Source: Streptomyces lanatus (lineage in GTDB: Bacteria; Actinomycetota; Actinomycetes; Streptomycetales; Streptomycetaceae). Taken from it: DNA of 64,000 nucleotides. Each line of letters starts with the position of its first letter. Within the stretch, counting starts at the first letter, position 1. The position numbers were made by a program, and so were the translations under genes. Location: the NCBI RefSeq assembly GCF_014655715.1, contig NZ_BNBM01000017.1, forward strand, positions 167,072-231,071. Direction: 5' to 3'. The notes under the pieces were generated by a model. That model was not told the origin of the DNA and made no database searches. It saw nothing but the letters and a program-made list of their open reading frames with translations. Below are positions 25,556 through 33,682 of the stretch, piece by piece.

Positions 25556-26567
25556 GCGCGACCGCTTCGGCGTCCTCGCCGGGGTAGCGGACGCCGACGC
25601 GGTCCCGGATCGCGTCGAGCGTCCGCATCACGGCGAGCGTGCCCTCCAGCGGAACCAGCGGTGACTCGGTCTCACCGGCCCGCAGGGCCCGCATCACTTC
25701 GGCGGCCTCGTGGCGCAGGGTGTTGCGGGGCCCGTCCGCCGGGTCGGCCGTGAACTCCTCGGGGTCACGGCCGTCCCGGTGCAGCACAAAACGGTCCGGG
25801 AAGAAGAAGCCGCCCGGTACGTCGATACGGCCTCCCGAGCCGGTGATCGACGCGGAGGTCGCCGTACCGCCGACGATGGAGCAGTGCAGCGAGGCGAGTG
25901 CGCCGCTGTCCCAGGAGAGCAGGGCCCCGGTCTGGAGGTCGACGCCCTCGGGCGACATCATCGCGCGTGCCGTCACGTCCGACGGCTCGCCGAGCAGCAA
26001 TTGCGCGAAGGACACCGGGTACACGCCGAGGTCCAGCAGGGCGCCGCCGCCCTGGGCCGGGTCGCGCAGCCGGTGCGAGGGCGGGAAGGGGCCGGCCAGC
26101 CCGAAGTCGGCCTGGACATGGCGCACCTCGCCGATCGCGCCGTCTTCGACGAGGGCCTTCAGGCGCCGGACCAGCGGGTTGCAGTACATCCACATGGCTT
26201 CCATGAGGAAGCTGTTCTTCGCATGCGCCAGGGCGACCAGTTCCTCGGCCTCCCGCGCGTTCAGCGTGAACGCCTTCTCGCACAGCACATTGCGCCCGGC
26301 CTCCAGGCACAGCCCCGCCGCCTCACGGTGCGCCGAGTGCGGGGTGGCGACGTACACGACATCGATGTCGCCGTCCTCGGCCAGCGCGCTCCAGTCGCCG
26401 TAGGCACGGGAAATCCCGAACCGCTCCGCGAACGCGTCCGCCGACTCCTGCCGCCGCGAGGCGACGGCCACCACCTCGGCATCGGGCAGATCGACGAGAT
26501 CCGCGGTGAACGCGGCGGCTATCCCACCGGTCGCCAGAATCCCCCACCGCACGTTCCGCTCGGCCAT
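25542..26567 (-). CDS. Gfo/Idh/MocA family oxidoreductase
   Basis: A 341-residue NAD(P)-dependent dehydrogenase. The N-terminal Rossmann domain has GILATGGIAAAF and the YVATPHSAHREAA segment; the central motif is EKAFTLN, an EKP-type site in which Pro is Ala, and a conserved His lies in the C-terminal alpha/beta domain near GALLDLGVYPVSF. Related proteins act on sugars, inositols or trans-dihydrodiols. ATG 26567 is preceded by GAGGGGCGGGG. It ends within the tail of phoD in convergent orientation. Confidence 0.9.
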   Translation of the reverse strand: MAERNVRWGILATGGIAAAFTADLVDLPDAEVVAVASRRQESADAFAERFGISRAYGDWSALAEDGDIDVVYVATPHSAHREAAGLCLEAGRNVLCEKAFTLNAREAEELVALAHAKNSFLMEAMWMYCNPLVRRLKALVEDGAIGEVRHVQADFGLAGPFPPSHRLRDPAQGGGALLDLGVYPVSFAQLLLGEPSDVTARAMMSPEGVDLQTGALLSWDSGALASLHCSIVGGTATSASITGSGGRIDVPGGFFFPDRFVLHRDGRDPEEFTADPADGPRNTLRHEAAEVMRALRAGETESPLVPLEGTLAVMRTLDAIRDRVGVRYPGEDAEAVALTPA

Positions 26568-26664
26568 CGCGGCCCCGCCCCTCGCTCATGTGTCCCCAGG
26601 CACTCCGTACGAGCTGAGAGCATAGAGGGCGGATTGCCGGGAGAGGGCGGAGAGGGAGGGACGC

Positions 26665-27975
26665 ATGGGCGACCACGGGGGGCCGATACCGGACGTGTCG
26701 GAGTCGGCGGCACCGACGATGGACCGACCACCCACCCGTACCCTCCGCACCACAGGCCTCCTCGTCACCTTCATCCTCGGCGGACTGACGGCCACGCCCC
26801 CGCTGGCGATGGACATGTACCTCCCGGCGCTCCCCGAGGTCACCGGCTCCCTGCACGCGCCCGCCGCGACCGTCCAGCTCACCCTCACCGCCTGCCTCGC
26901 CGGCATGGCCTTCGGGCAGCTCGTGGTCGGCCCGATGAGCGACCGCTGGGGCCGCAGACGCCCGCTGCTTGCGGGCCTCGCCGTGTACGTCGTGGCCACC
27001 GCGCTGTGCGCCCTCGCACCCACCGTCGAGTCCCTGGTCGCCTTCCGGCTGGCGCAGGGACTCGCGGGCGCGGCGGCGATCGTCATCGCGCGGGCGGTCG
27101 TACGCGACCTCTACGACGGCCTGGCCATGGCCCGCTTCTTCTCCACCCTCATGCTGATCTCCGGCGTCGCCCCGGTCGTGGCGCCGCTCATCGGCGGGCA
27201 GATCCTGCGGGTGACGGACTGGCGGGGCGTGTTCGTCGTGCTGACGGTGGTCGGGGTGCTGCTGACCTGCCTGGTCTGGCGCAGACTCCCGGAGACCCTC
27301 GCGCCGGAGGAGCGGCACGCCGGTGGGGTGGGCGAGGCGTTGCGCGCCATGCGCGGGCTGCTCGCCGACGCCGCCTTCGCCGGATACACACTGGCCGGCG
27401 GCTTCGCCTTCGCGGCGCTGTTCGCGTACATCTCGGCCTCCCCCTTCGTGATCCAGGAGATCTACGGCGCCTCCCCGCAGACCTTCAGCCTGCTGTTCGG
27501 GCTCAACTCGGTGGGCCTGGTGGCGGTCGGCCAGCTCAACGGCAAGGTGCTGGTGGGGCGGGTGAGCCTGGACCGGGTACTGGGCGCGGGCCTCGCCGTG
27601 GTGATCCTCTCGGCGACCGCGCTGCTGCTGATGTCGCTCGGAGTGTTCGGCGAGGTGGGACTGCTGCCGGTGGCGGCCGCTCTCTTCGTCCTGATGTCCG
27701 CGATGGGCATCACCCTCCCCAACACCCAGGCCCTCGCCCTCCAGCGCACCAAGCACGCCGCCGGGTCCGCCTCCGCGCTCCTCGGCACGACCTCCTTCCT
27801 CATCGGCGCCGTCGCCTCGCCCCTCGTGGGCATCGCCGGGGAGGACACGGCCGTCCCGATGGCCGTCGTCCAACTGGCCGCAGCACTGGTGGCGCTGGCC
27901 TGCTTCATGGGAATGTGCCGTCCTTGGAACAGACGTGCGGACAGATGTGCGGTTGCGGAGGGAGCAGACAGCTGA
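26665..27975 (+). CDS. Bcr/CflA-type MFS drug efflux transporter
   Basis: A 436-residue transporter with about 12 membrane helices. The first helix carries ATPPLAMDMYLPALPEV, the D-M-Y-L-P signature of the Bcr/CflA subfamily, and the loop 2-3 motif A is GPMSDRWGRRRPLL. RAVVRDLYDG after helix 4 also fits this group. GGGAGGG precedes ATG 26665. It probably exports small toxic compounds by proton antiport. The serine hydrolase gene that follows begins within its 3' end, so the pair is likely cotranscribed. Confidence 0.92.
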   Translation: MGDHGGPIPDVSESAAPTMDRPPTRTLRTTGLLVTFILGGLTATPPLAMDMYLPALPEVTGSLHAPAATVQLTLTACLAGMAFGQLVVGPMSDRWGRRRPLLAGLAVYVVATALCALAPTVESLVAFRLAQGLAGAAAIVIARAVVRDLYDGLAMARFFSTLMLISGVAPVVAPLIGGQILRVTDWRGVFVVLTVVGVLLTCLVWRRLPETLAPEERHAGGVGEALRAMRGLLADAAFAGYTLAGGFAFAALFAYISASPFVIQEIYGASPQTFSLLFGLNSVGLVAVGQLNGKVLVGRVSLDRVLGAGLAVVILSATALLLMSLGVFGEVGLLPVAAALFVLMSAMGITLPNTQALALQRTKHAAGSASALLGTTSFLIGAVASPLVGIAGEDTAVPMAVVQLAAALVALACFMGMCRPWNRRADRCAVAEGADS

Positions 27976-29141
27976 GCGCGCCGAGACTGCGCGGGGACAC
28001 TCCGGAAAGGGCCGGACTCGACCCCGAGGAGATCCGACATCTGGTCCGTGAGGTCCACGACCTCACCACCGGCCCCCGTCCCTGGGCGGCCGGCACGGTG
28101 CTGGTCGTCGGACGGGGCCCGTACATCGCCGTCGAGGAGGCGGCGGGCTGGGCGGTGCGGTACGCCGCCTACGACGAGGAGAAGGACGCCGGCGTCGAGC
28201 TGCCGCCCGACTCCCGTGTCCCGATGACCCCCTCGACCCCCTTCGACCTCGCCTCCCTCACCAAGCTCTTCACCTCGGTCGCCGCCGTGCAGCAGATCGA
28301 GCGCGGCACGCTGGGCATCGACGCGCGGGTCGGGGCGTATCTGCCGGACTTCCGGGCGGCGGTCCGGTACGGCATCACCGTGCGGCAACTGCTCACTCAC
28401 ACCTCCGGGCTGCGGCCGGAGCTGCCGCTGTACGACTGCGCGGACGACGCGGAACGCCTGGAGATGCTGCGCGCGGAACCCCCGATAGGAGTTCCCGGCA
28501 CCTACTGCTACTCCGACCTGAACCTGTTGCTCCTCCAGCACGTCCTCGAACGCGTCACCAGCCGTACCCTCGACGTCCTCATCCACGACGGCATCACGCG
28601 CCCGCTGGGCATGACGGCGACCCACTTCGGCCCCTGCCCCGGCGCGGCGGCGACGGAGGACCAGCGGCGGCCCTGGGGGAAGGCGGACCGGGGGATGCTG
28701 CGGGGGGTTGTCCATGACGAGAACGCCTGGGCGCTGGGTGGGGTGGCGGGGCACGCGGGCCTGTTCTCCACGGGGCACGATCTCGCGGTCTTCTGCCGGG
28801 CGCTGCTGTCCGGGGGTGCGTACGGGCCCGCCCGCATCCTCGGGCCCGACTTCGTGGAACTCCTGCTGACCCCGCCGGGGCTGGGGTTCGCCGTGGACCA
28901 GCCGTGGTTCATGGGGGAGCTGGCGGGGCGGGGGGCGGTCGGGCACACCGGGTTCACGGGGACGTCGCTGGTGCTGGATCCGGCGACGGATACGTTCCTG
29001 GTGCTGCTGGCGAATACGGTGCATCCGCGGAGGCGGGGGGTGGCGAGCGAAGCGAGATGGGGGTCCCCCCGGACGGAGTCTGGGGGAGGGCCTCGGGCGG
29101 GGGCGGGGACTCGGGTGGCTCGGGCGGTGCGGGGGCGGTAG
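27945..29141 (+). CDS. Serine hydrolase of the beta-lactamase/DD-peptidase superfamily
   Basis: Up to 398 residues. The nucleophile motif S-x-x-K is SLTK in DLASLTKLFTS, the Y-x-N equivalent is YSD in YCYSDLN, and K-T-G is replaced by H-T-G in VGHTGFTG, which fits esterase EstB-like or uncharacterised serine hydrolases rather than true beta-lactamases. There is no signal peptide. The start is uncertain: ATG 27945 lacks a ribosome site, whereas GGAGGGAG at 27957-27964 points to a CTG at 27972 that overlaps the transporter stop. Near the C-terminus a 47-bp dispersed repeat has been inserted, and the frame continues through it. Confidence 0.83.
   Translation: MCGCGGSRQLSAPRLRGDTPERAGLDPEEIRHLVREVHDLTTGPRPWAAGTVLVVGRGPYIAVEEAAGWAVRYAAYDEEKDAGVELPPDSRVPMTPSTPFDLASLTKLFTSVAAVQQIERGTLGIDARVGAYLPDFRAAVRYGITVRQLLTHTSGLRPELPLYDCADDAERLEMLRAEPPIGVPGTYCYSDLNLLLLQHVLERVTSRTLDVLIHDGITRPLGMTATHFGPCPGAAATEDQRRPWGKADRGMLRGVVHDENAWALGGVAGHAGLFSTGHDLAVFCRALLSGGAYGPARILGPDFVELLLTPPGLGFAVDQPWFMGELAGRGAVGHTGFTGTSLVLDPATDTFLVLLANTVHPRRRGVASEARWGSPRTESGGGPRAGAGTRVARAVRGR
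29042..29088 (+). repeat. 47-bp dispersed repeat, copy 2, inside serine hydrolase gene
   Basis: Identical over 47 bases to the reverse complement of 14235-14281. Here it is read in another frame and encodes SEARWGSPRTESGG near the protein end, after the conserved LLANTVHP segment. Confidence 0.9.
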
Positions 29142-29149
29142 CGGGGTTT

Positions 29150-29334
29150 TTCGCCCCCGCCGCCCCTACCCGTCCCATCCTGGGGCTCCGCCCCAGACCC
29201 CGCTCCTCAAACGCCGGAGGGGCTGACATACCCAGCCCGTCCGGCGTTTGAGGACGAGGCCCGTTCAGGGCCGAAGCGGGGGTCCGGGGGCGGCAGCCCC
29301 CGGGGACGGGACGGGTAGGGGCGGCGGGGGCGAA
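29150..29334. repeat. 185-bp foldback element with perfect 27-bp arms
   Basis: Perfect 27-bp inverted arms at 29150-29176 and 29308-29334 (left arm starts TTCGCCCCCGCCGCCCC) enclose a second perfect 14-bp inverted pair, CCTCAAACGCCGGA at 29205-29218 and its complement at 29240-29253. It starts 9 bases after the serine hydrolase stop and ends 49 bases before the next gene. It may act as a strong terminator or be a small non-autonomous repeat; the CCGGCGTTTGAGG core is a recurrent intergenic motif in Streptomyces. Confidence 0.85.
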
Positions 29335-29382
29335 TAAAGGTCGGCCCAGTACCCCCCACCGGCGCCCTCATAGAATCGCCCC

Positions 29383-30387
29383 GTGAACGCCGCCCCCGTC
29401 CCCCCACCCGCCGAAACCCTCCGCACCACCCTCGCCACCCTCCTCGACGGCCTCCCACCCCGCCAGGCCGCCCAGGCAGTGGACCGCCTGATCGCCACCT
29501 ACCGCGGAGCCACCCCCACCCACACCCCCATCCTCCGCGACCGCGCCGACGTAGCCGCCTACGCCGCCTACCGCATGCCCGCCACCTTCGAGGCCGTCCA
29601 CACGGCACTGGAGGCGTTCGCACAGGCAGTACCGGACTGGACCCCCACCACCCACACCGACGTAGGCGGCGGCACCGGTGCGGCGACATGGGCCGTCACC
29701 GCGACCTGGCCGGGCGAGCGCAGCGTCACCGTGCTGGACTGGGCAGACCCCGCCCTCCAGATCGGCAAGGAGATCGCCGCCGCCAACCCGGCCCTGAAGA
29801 ACGCCCGTTGGCACCGCGCCCGCATCGGCAGGGAACTCACCCTCGACCCCGCCGACCTGGTCACCGTCTCCTACGTCCTCAACGAACTCACCGCCCCCGA
29901 CCGCACCACCCTCCTCGACACCGTCGCCTCCGCCGCCCAGGCAGTCGTGATCGTCGAACCCGGCACCCCGGACGGCTACACCCGCGTCATCGAGGCCCGC
30001 GACCGCCTCATCGCCGCCGGCTTCCACATCGCCGCCCCCTGCCCGCACAGCGCCGCGTGCCCCATCGTCCCCGGCACGGACTGGTGCCACTTCTCGGCGA
30101 GGGTCAGCCGCTCCTCCCTGCACCGCCAGATCAAGGGCGGCTCCCTCGCCTACGAGGACGAGAAGTTCAGCTACGTCGCCGCCACCCGCCTCCCTCCCAC
30201 CCCGGCCCCTTCCCGGGTCGTACGCAAACCCCAGATCCGCAAGGGCCAGGTACTCCTGGACCTCTGCGAAACCGAGCCCTCCCTACGGCGCACCACGATC
30301 ACCAAGCGCCACGGCGACCTCTACAAGGCGGCGAGGGATGCCGATTGGGGCGACGCCTGGCCCCCGGCAGAGGAGCAAGAGCCCTAG
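29383..30387 (+). CDS. Rsm22-like small ribosomal subunit methyltransferase-family protein
   Basis: A 334-residue protein. The SAM-binding loop is DVGGGTGAATWA (about residues 93-104), followed by ADLVTVSYVLNEL as motif post-II. The C-terminal part has the Cys-rich segment CPHSAACPIVPGTDWCHFSARV and an HRQIKGG stretch, which in Rsm22/METTL17 relatives bind an Fe-S cluster and RNA. In mitochondria this family assists small-subunit assembly; bacterial function is not settled. A GTG start is used without a clear ribosome binding site. It overlaps the converging peptidase gene by 4 bases. Confidence 0.87.
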   Translation: MNAAPVPPPAETLRTTLATLLDGLPPRQAAQAVDRLIATYRGATPTHTPILRDRADVAAYAAYRMPATFEAVHTALEAFAQAVPDWTPTTHTDVGGGTGAATWAVTATWPGERSVTVLDWADPALQIGKEIAAANPALKNARWHRARIGRELTLDPADLVTVSYVLNELTAPDRTTLLDTVASAAQAVVIVEPGTPDGYTRVIEARDRLIAAGFHIAAPCPHSAACPIVPGTDWCHFSARVSRSSLHRQIKGGSLAYEDEKFSYVAATRLPPTPAPSRVVRKPQIRKGQVLLDLCETEPSLRRTTITKRHGDLYKAARDADWGDAWPPAEEQEP

Positions 30388-31706
30388 GAGTCGGCGGTCC
30401 ACCGTGCCAGCATCCCCTCCGCCTCCGCCTCCGCCCGGTCCGCGGCCGACAGCCCGCCGATCGTGACGTGGTGGTTCCCACCCGGTACCCACAGCACCCG
30501 GGAGTCGGGGCCGCCGGGACGGAAGGGCTCGGCGACCGAGGGGTCCAGCGTGCCGTTGACGAACAGCAGGCGGCTGCCGCGCCGGCGGACCCAGTGGTCG
30601 ATGTCCGGCATGGCGTCGGGGTCGAACCGCAGCGGGATGTCGCGCGGTACGAAGGAGCGGGGCTGGATGGGGTCGCGGTAGCGCAGGAGCCCGGTCAGGT
30701 GGGACGTCGGCACGCTGATGTATCCGAGCTGGGTGCCCAGTTGGTACCAGTACGGGATGTAGTTCCGTGCCGTCGCGTCGGCGTACAGGGACAGTCCGGC
30801 TGTGCGGTCCAGCCAGGCGTACAGCTCGTCCGACGTGGCGGCGGGGCCGGGAATCGCGGCGTGGTCCGCCGGTTCCGCGTCCTGCCAGTACATGAAGGAC
30901 GCGCGCAGCACGGCGATCTCCAGTGCCTTGTCGGCGCTTCCGATGATGCGGAAGGTGCCGCCGGACGCCGTCGCCCAGGCCTCGTAGCGGGCGACCATCT
31001 CCGTACGGCGCAGCAGGATCCGCCGTTGCGCCGCCCTCACCGCCTCCCGGACCTGCGGGCTGCCGACGTTGTCGAGGAAGCGGACGAAGGCGGAGTCGTC
31101 CCGGTCGTCGACGTTGTTCGGGGCGCCGTACGCCACCGTGCCGTCCACGTCGTCGGGGTGGAAGCGGCGGTGGTAGATCGAGGCCATGCCGCCCTTGCTG
31201 CCGCCCGCCGAGATCCACGCGCCGCGGTACAGAGCGCGGAAGACCCGGACGATGTGGTGGTGGTCTTCCGCGGCCTGGCGGATCGTGAGGTGGGTGTAGT
31301 CGGGGGCCGGGGGGCGGGACGTACCGAAGTAGCGGTGTTCGAGGAGTAGTTGGTTCGCGTCCAGGAGCACCGTCGGTTCGGCCCGTCTCGGGGTGAGCAC
31401 CGCCTGGTAGCCCGTCGTGAACAGGACCATCGGGCGGTCCGCCGACCTGTGCAGCAGCGTGACGCGCTGCTCGAACGTGCCCGCCGACGCATCGGTGTGA
31501 TCCACTCGCTGACGCATCCCGAGCACGAAGAACCGGTAACCGGGCTCGGCCCCCGTCCGCTCCTCGATCAGCCTCACCCCTGGCAGCGCCCGTAGCGCGT
31601 CGGCGATGTCATTACGACGCCCCGGACGTGACCAGCCCGCCGCCGAGACCATCGGTGCCACCGACGCCGTAGCCGTGGCCGTGAGCATCCGTCGTCTCGT
31701 CCACAT
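30384..31706 (-). CDS. Secreted S37 family (PS-10) aminopeptidase
   Basis: A 440-residue serine peptidase of the S37 tripeptidyl-aminopeptidase type. The nucleophile motif is GGSKGG within WISAGGSKGGMAS, with Asp in VNGTLDPS and His in PGGNHHVT completing the alpha/beta-hydrolase triad. The HRYFGTSRP segment is characteristic. ATG 31706 follows GAGGAGGA; it gives an RRR-containing export signal (RRRMLTATATASVAPMVSAAG, 21 residues described as R-rich followed by a hydrophobic core), probably Tat. It should act on peptides outside the cell. Confidence 0.88.
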   Translation of the reverse strand: MWTRRRMLTATATASVAPMVSAAGWSRPGRRNDIADALRALPGVRLIEERTGAEPGYRFFVLGMRQRVDHTDASAGTFEQRVTLLHRSADRPMVLFTTGYQAVLTPRRAEPTVLLDANQLLLEHRYFGTSRPPAPDYTHLTIRQAAEDHHHIVRVFRALYRGAWISAGGSKGGMASIYHRRFHPDDVDGTVAYGAPNNVDDRDDSAFVRFLDNVGSPQVREAVRAAQRRILLRRTEMVARYEAWATASGGTFRIIGSADKALEIAVLRASFMYWQDAEPADHAAIPGPAATSDELYAWLDRTAGLSLYADATARNYIPYWYQLGTQLGYISVPTSHLTGLLRYRDPIQPRSFVPRDIPLRFDPDAMPDIDHWVRRRGSRLLFVNGTLDPSVAEPFRPGGPDSRVLWVPGGNHHVTIGGLSAADRAEAEAEGMLARWTADS

Positions 31707-31779
31707 CGTGATCCTCCTCGTCATCGCCGACCGCCTCAGTACAGCCGCCGGGCACCGGACCGGGGATCCCGCACGAGAG

Positions 31780-31813
31780 GGGCCCGCCTCCCTCCGATGG
31801 GGGAGACGGGCCC
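31780..31813 (-). terminator. Hairpin terminator after the small DUF6243 gene
   Basis: Outer arms GGGCCCG (31780-31786) and CGGGCCC (31807-31813) continue inward as a CCTCCC/GGGGAG stem. It lies directly downstream of the minus-strand gene ending at 31824. Confidence 0.65.
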
Positions 31814-31823
31814 GCCCGGCACG

Positions 31824-32024
31824 TCACGACGACTCGTCGGCCGTAGTCGCCCTTTCCTGTTCCTGTTGTTTCTCCTGGAACCGGAGCAACAGCTCCCGCT
31901 TCTGCGCCGTGGCGTCCGCACCGCCCCCGACCCGGCCTCCCTGCCGCCCGCCGCGCAGCGCCTTGCGGCCGAGGTTCCGGCGTGTGCCGCCGACTCCGAG
32001 CATGTCTCCACCGCTTCGGGCCAT
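31824..32024 (-). CDS. Small DUF6243-type protein
   Basis: A 66-residue basic protein starting MARSGGDMLGVGGTRRNLGRK and ending in a Gln/Glu-rich helix (LLLRFQEKQQEQE). The LGVGG-x-R-x-N-L-x-R pattern and size fit a small conserved family widespread in Streptomyces (DUF6243), with no known function. GGAAAGGAG lies just before the ATG, one of the best ribosome sites in the window. It is divergent from a TetR gene, and two candidate operators lie between the starts. Confidence 0.8.
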   Translation of the reverse strand: MARSGGDMLGVGGTRRNLGRKALRGGRQGGRVGGGADATAQKRELLLRFQEKQQEQERATTADESS

Positions 32025-32050
32025 GGTGAGGCTCCTTTCCGCTAGGGCAA

Positions 32051-32104
32051 CGAGACGTTTCGTCTCGCTCTCGCAATCAGGGTCCAGCGAGACGCTCCGT
32101 CTTG
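32051..32104. promoter_or_regulatory. Two candidate TetR operators in divergent promoter region
   Basis: CGAGACGTTTCGTCTCG at 32051-32067 is a perfect 7-3-7 palindrome; CGAGACGCTCCGTCTTG at 32088-32104 is the same with one mismatch. Their centres are 37 bases apart, between the DUF6243 start (32024) and the tetR start (32125). Confidence 0.7.
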
Positions 32105-32124
32105 TCAACTGATAAATTCGAGCC

Positions 32125-32760
32125 ATGGCAGCCCAGAAGTCCGCCCACCCCGCACCCAACTCCACCCGCCGCAGCGAGAAGTCCCGGCGGGCCATCTACG
32201 ACGCCGCCCTCGCCCTCGTCGCCGAGGTCGGCTACCCCAGGACCACCATCGAGGGCATCGCCGCCCGGGCCGGCGTCGGCAAGCAGACGATCTACCGCTG
32301 GTGGTCGTCGAAGGCGGACGTCCTGCTTGAGGCCTTCCTCGACCTGAGCGAGCAGGCGTCCCGGGACGCGGGCCCGGAGTACGAGTTCGCGATCCCCGAC
32401 ACCGGCGACCTCGCCGCCGACCTCAAGGCCGTACTGCGCCTCACCGTCGACCAGCTCAAGGACCCCCGCTTCGAGGCCCCGTCCCGCGCCCTGGCCGCCG
32501 AGGGCGTGGTCAACGAAGAGGTCGGCCGGGTCTTCATGACCAAGCTCCTCGAACCCTCGCTTCTGCTGTACGTCGACCGGGTGCGCGCCGCCCAGGTGGC
32601 CGGCCAGGTCCGCCAGGACGTCGATCCGCGCATCGCCCTCGAACTCTGGGTCTCACCGCTCGCCCAGCGCTGGCTGCAGTACACGGGCCCGATCTCGTAC
32701 GCATACACGGACACCCTCGTCGACTACGCCCTGTACGGCATCGCACCCCGCGCACGCTAG
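32125..32760 (+). CDS. TetR family transcriptional regulator
   Basis: A 211-residue regulator. The helix-turn-helix is at about residues 22-68: RRAIYDAALALVAEVGYPRTTIEGIAARAGVGKQTIYRWWSSK. The C-terminal domain (LEPSLLLYVDRVRAAQVAGQVR, PRIALELWVSPLAQRW) belongs to the TetR_C group found with many AcrR-like proteins. The gene lies just downstream of two near-identical palindromes and opposite the DUF6243 gene, so it probably controls itself and that gene. Ligand unknown. Confidence 0.92.
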   Translation: MAAQKSAHPAPNSTRRSEKSRRAIYDAALALVAEVGYPRTTIEGIAARAGVGKQTIYRWWSSKADVLLEAFLDLSEQASRDAGPEYEFAIPDTGDLAADLKAVLRLTVDQLKDPRFEAPSRALAAEGVVNEEVGRVFMTKLLEPSLLLYVDRVRAAQVAGQVRQDVDPRIALELWVSPLAQRWLQYTGPISYAYTDTLVDYALYGIAPRAR

Positions 32761-32934
32761 AGCCGCCGAGATCATTAAGGGCGTAAATGCTGCCAAAGCA
32801 GCCCATAATCCCTGATCAAACGGCTCTGTACGCCTCGCCCCACCTACCCCGGTTGTCCGCTACGGCCCCCCGAAGCGCACGATGGTGGGACCATAGGGCA
32901 TGCTGTTCCGCACGACAGCGAGGCGAGGGGATAG

Positions 32935-33675
32935 ATGAGCGCGGAGTTGGGCGGCCGGACCGGACTGCAGGGCAGACTCTCCCAGTGGCTGCGCGGACGC
33001 CGCCCCAAGGACGCCGCCGCCGATGACGGCGGTCGTGAAGCCCTGCTGCTCGCCGCCGCCGGAGCGGGGCTGCCGCTCGCGCCCGCCGCGCACCCCGCCC
33101 CCGGTTATCGATGTTCGTGCGACCGGGTCGGCTGTCCCACGCCGGCCCGGCACCCGGTGTCCTTCGCTTGGCAGACGCAGTCCACCACCGACCGGGGACA
33201 GATCGAGCGCTGGGCCCGGCACCAGCCGCAGGCCAATTTCATCACCGCCACCGGCATGGTCCACGACGTGCTCGATGTGCCGCTGGAGGCCGGGCGGCAG
33301 GCGCTGGAGCGGCTGCTCGCCGCCGGCGTCGAGGTCGGGCCCGTCGCCGAGAGCGACGACGGACGCCTGCTGTTCTTCTCCCTCACCCGCGGCACGCCCG
33401 AGGACGAGGACGAGTGGTGGCCCTGCGAGCTGGACTGCCACCCCGAGACCATGGACGAGCACCCGGGACTGCGCTGGCACTGCCGGGGATCGTATGTCCT
33501 CATGCCGCCCGCCCGGCTGCCGGGCGAGGGACAGGGCGTGCACTGGGTACGCGGGCTTGAGCATCCGCTGCCCGACCCGCTGAGCCTGCTGGAGATCCTC
33601 ACGGACGCCTGCGCCCGCCATGCGGGTGAGGAGCCCGACCACCACGTCCCCGCGGCCTGGCCCCTCCGCCACTGA
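32935..33675 (+). CDS. Prim-pol domain-like protein
   Basis: A 246-residue protein annotated in related genomes as bifunctional primase/polymerase N-terminal domain. It has YRCSCDRVGCPTPARHPV with a Cys/His cluster, a FAWQTQSTTDRGQIERWARHQPQANFITATG segment and DVLDVP at the expected position of the catalytic acidic motif, and WHCRGSYVLMPPA near the end. Without a helicase partner it is not a complete plasmid primase; standalone copies are conserved in Streptomyces and their role is unclear. GAGGCGAGGGG precedes ATG 32935. Confidence 0.75.
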   Translation: MSAELGGRTGLQGRLSQWLRGRRPKDAAADDGGREALLLAAAGAGLPLAPAAHPAPGYRCSCDRVGCPTPARHPVSFAWQTQSTTDRGQIERWARHQPQANFITATGMVHDVLDVPLEAGRQALERLLAAGVEVGPVAESDDGRLLFFSLTRGTPEDEDEWWPCELDCHPETMDEHPGLRWHCRGSYVLMPPARLPGEGQGVHWVRGLEHPLPDPLSLLEILTDACARHAGEEPDHHVPAAWPLRH

Positions 33676-33682
33676 GCCGGCG

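Noticed and set aside
25710..27900. N-terminal extension of the serine hydrolase across the MFS gene
   Set aside because: It overlaps the transporter and the minus-strand oxidoreductase completely and has no family similarity.
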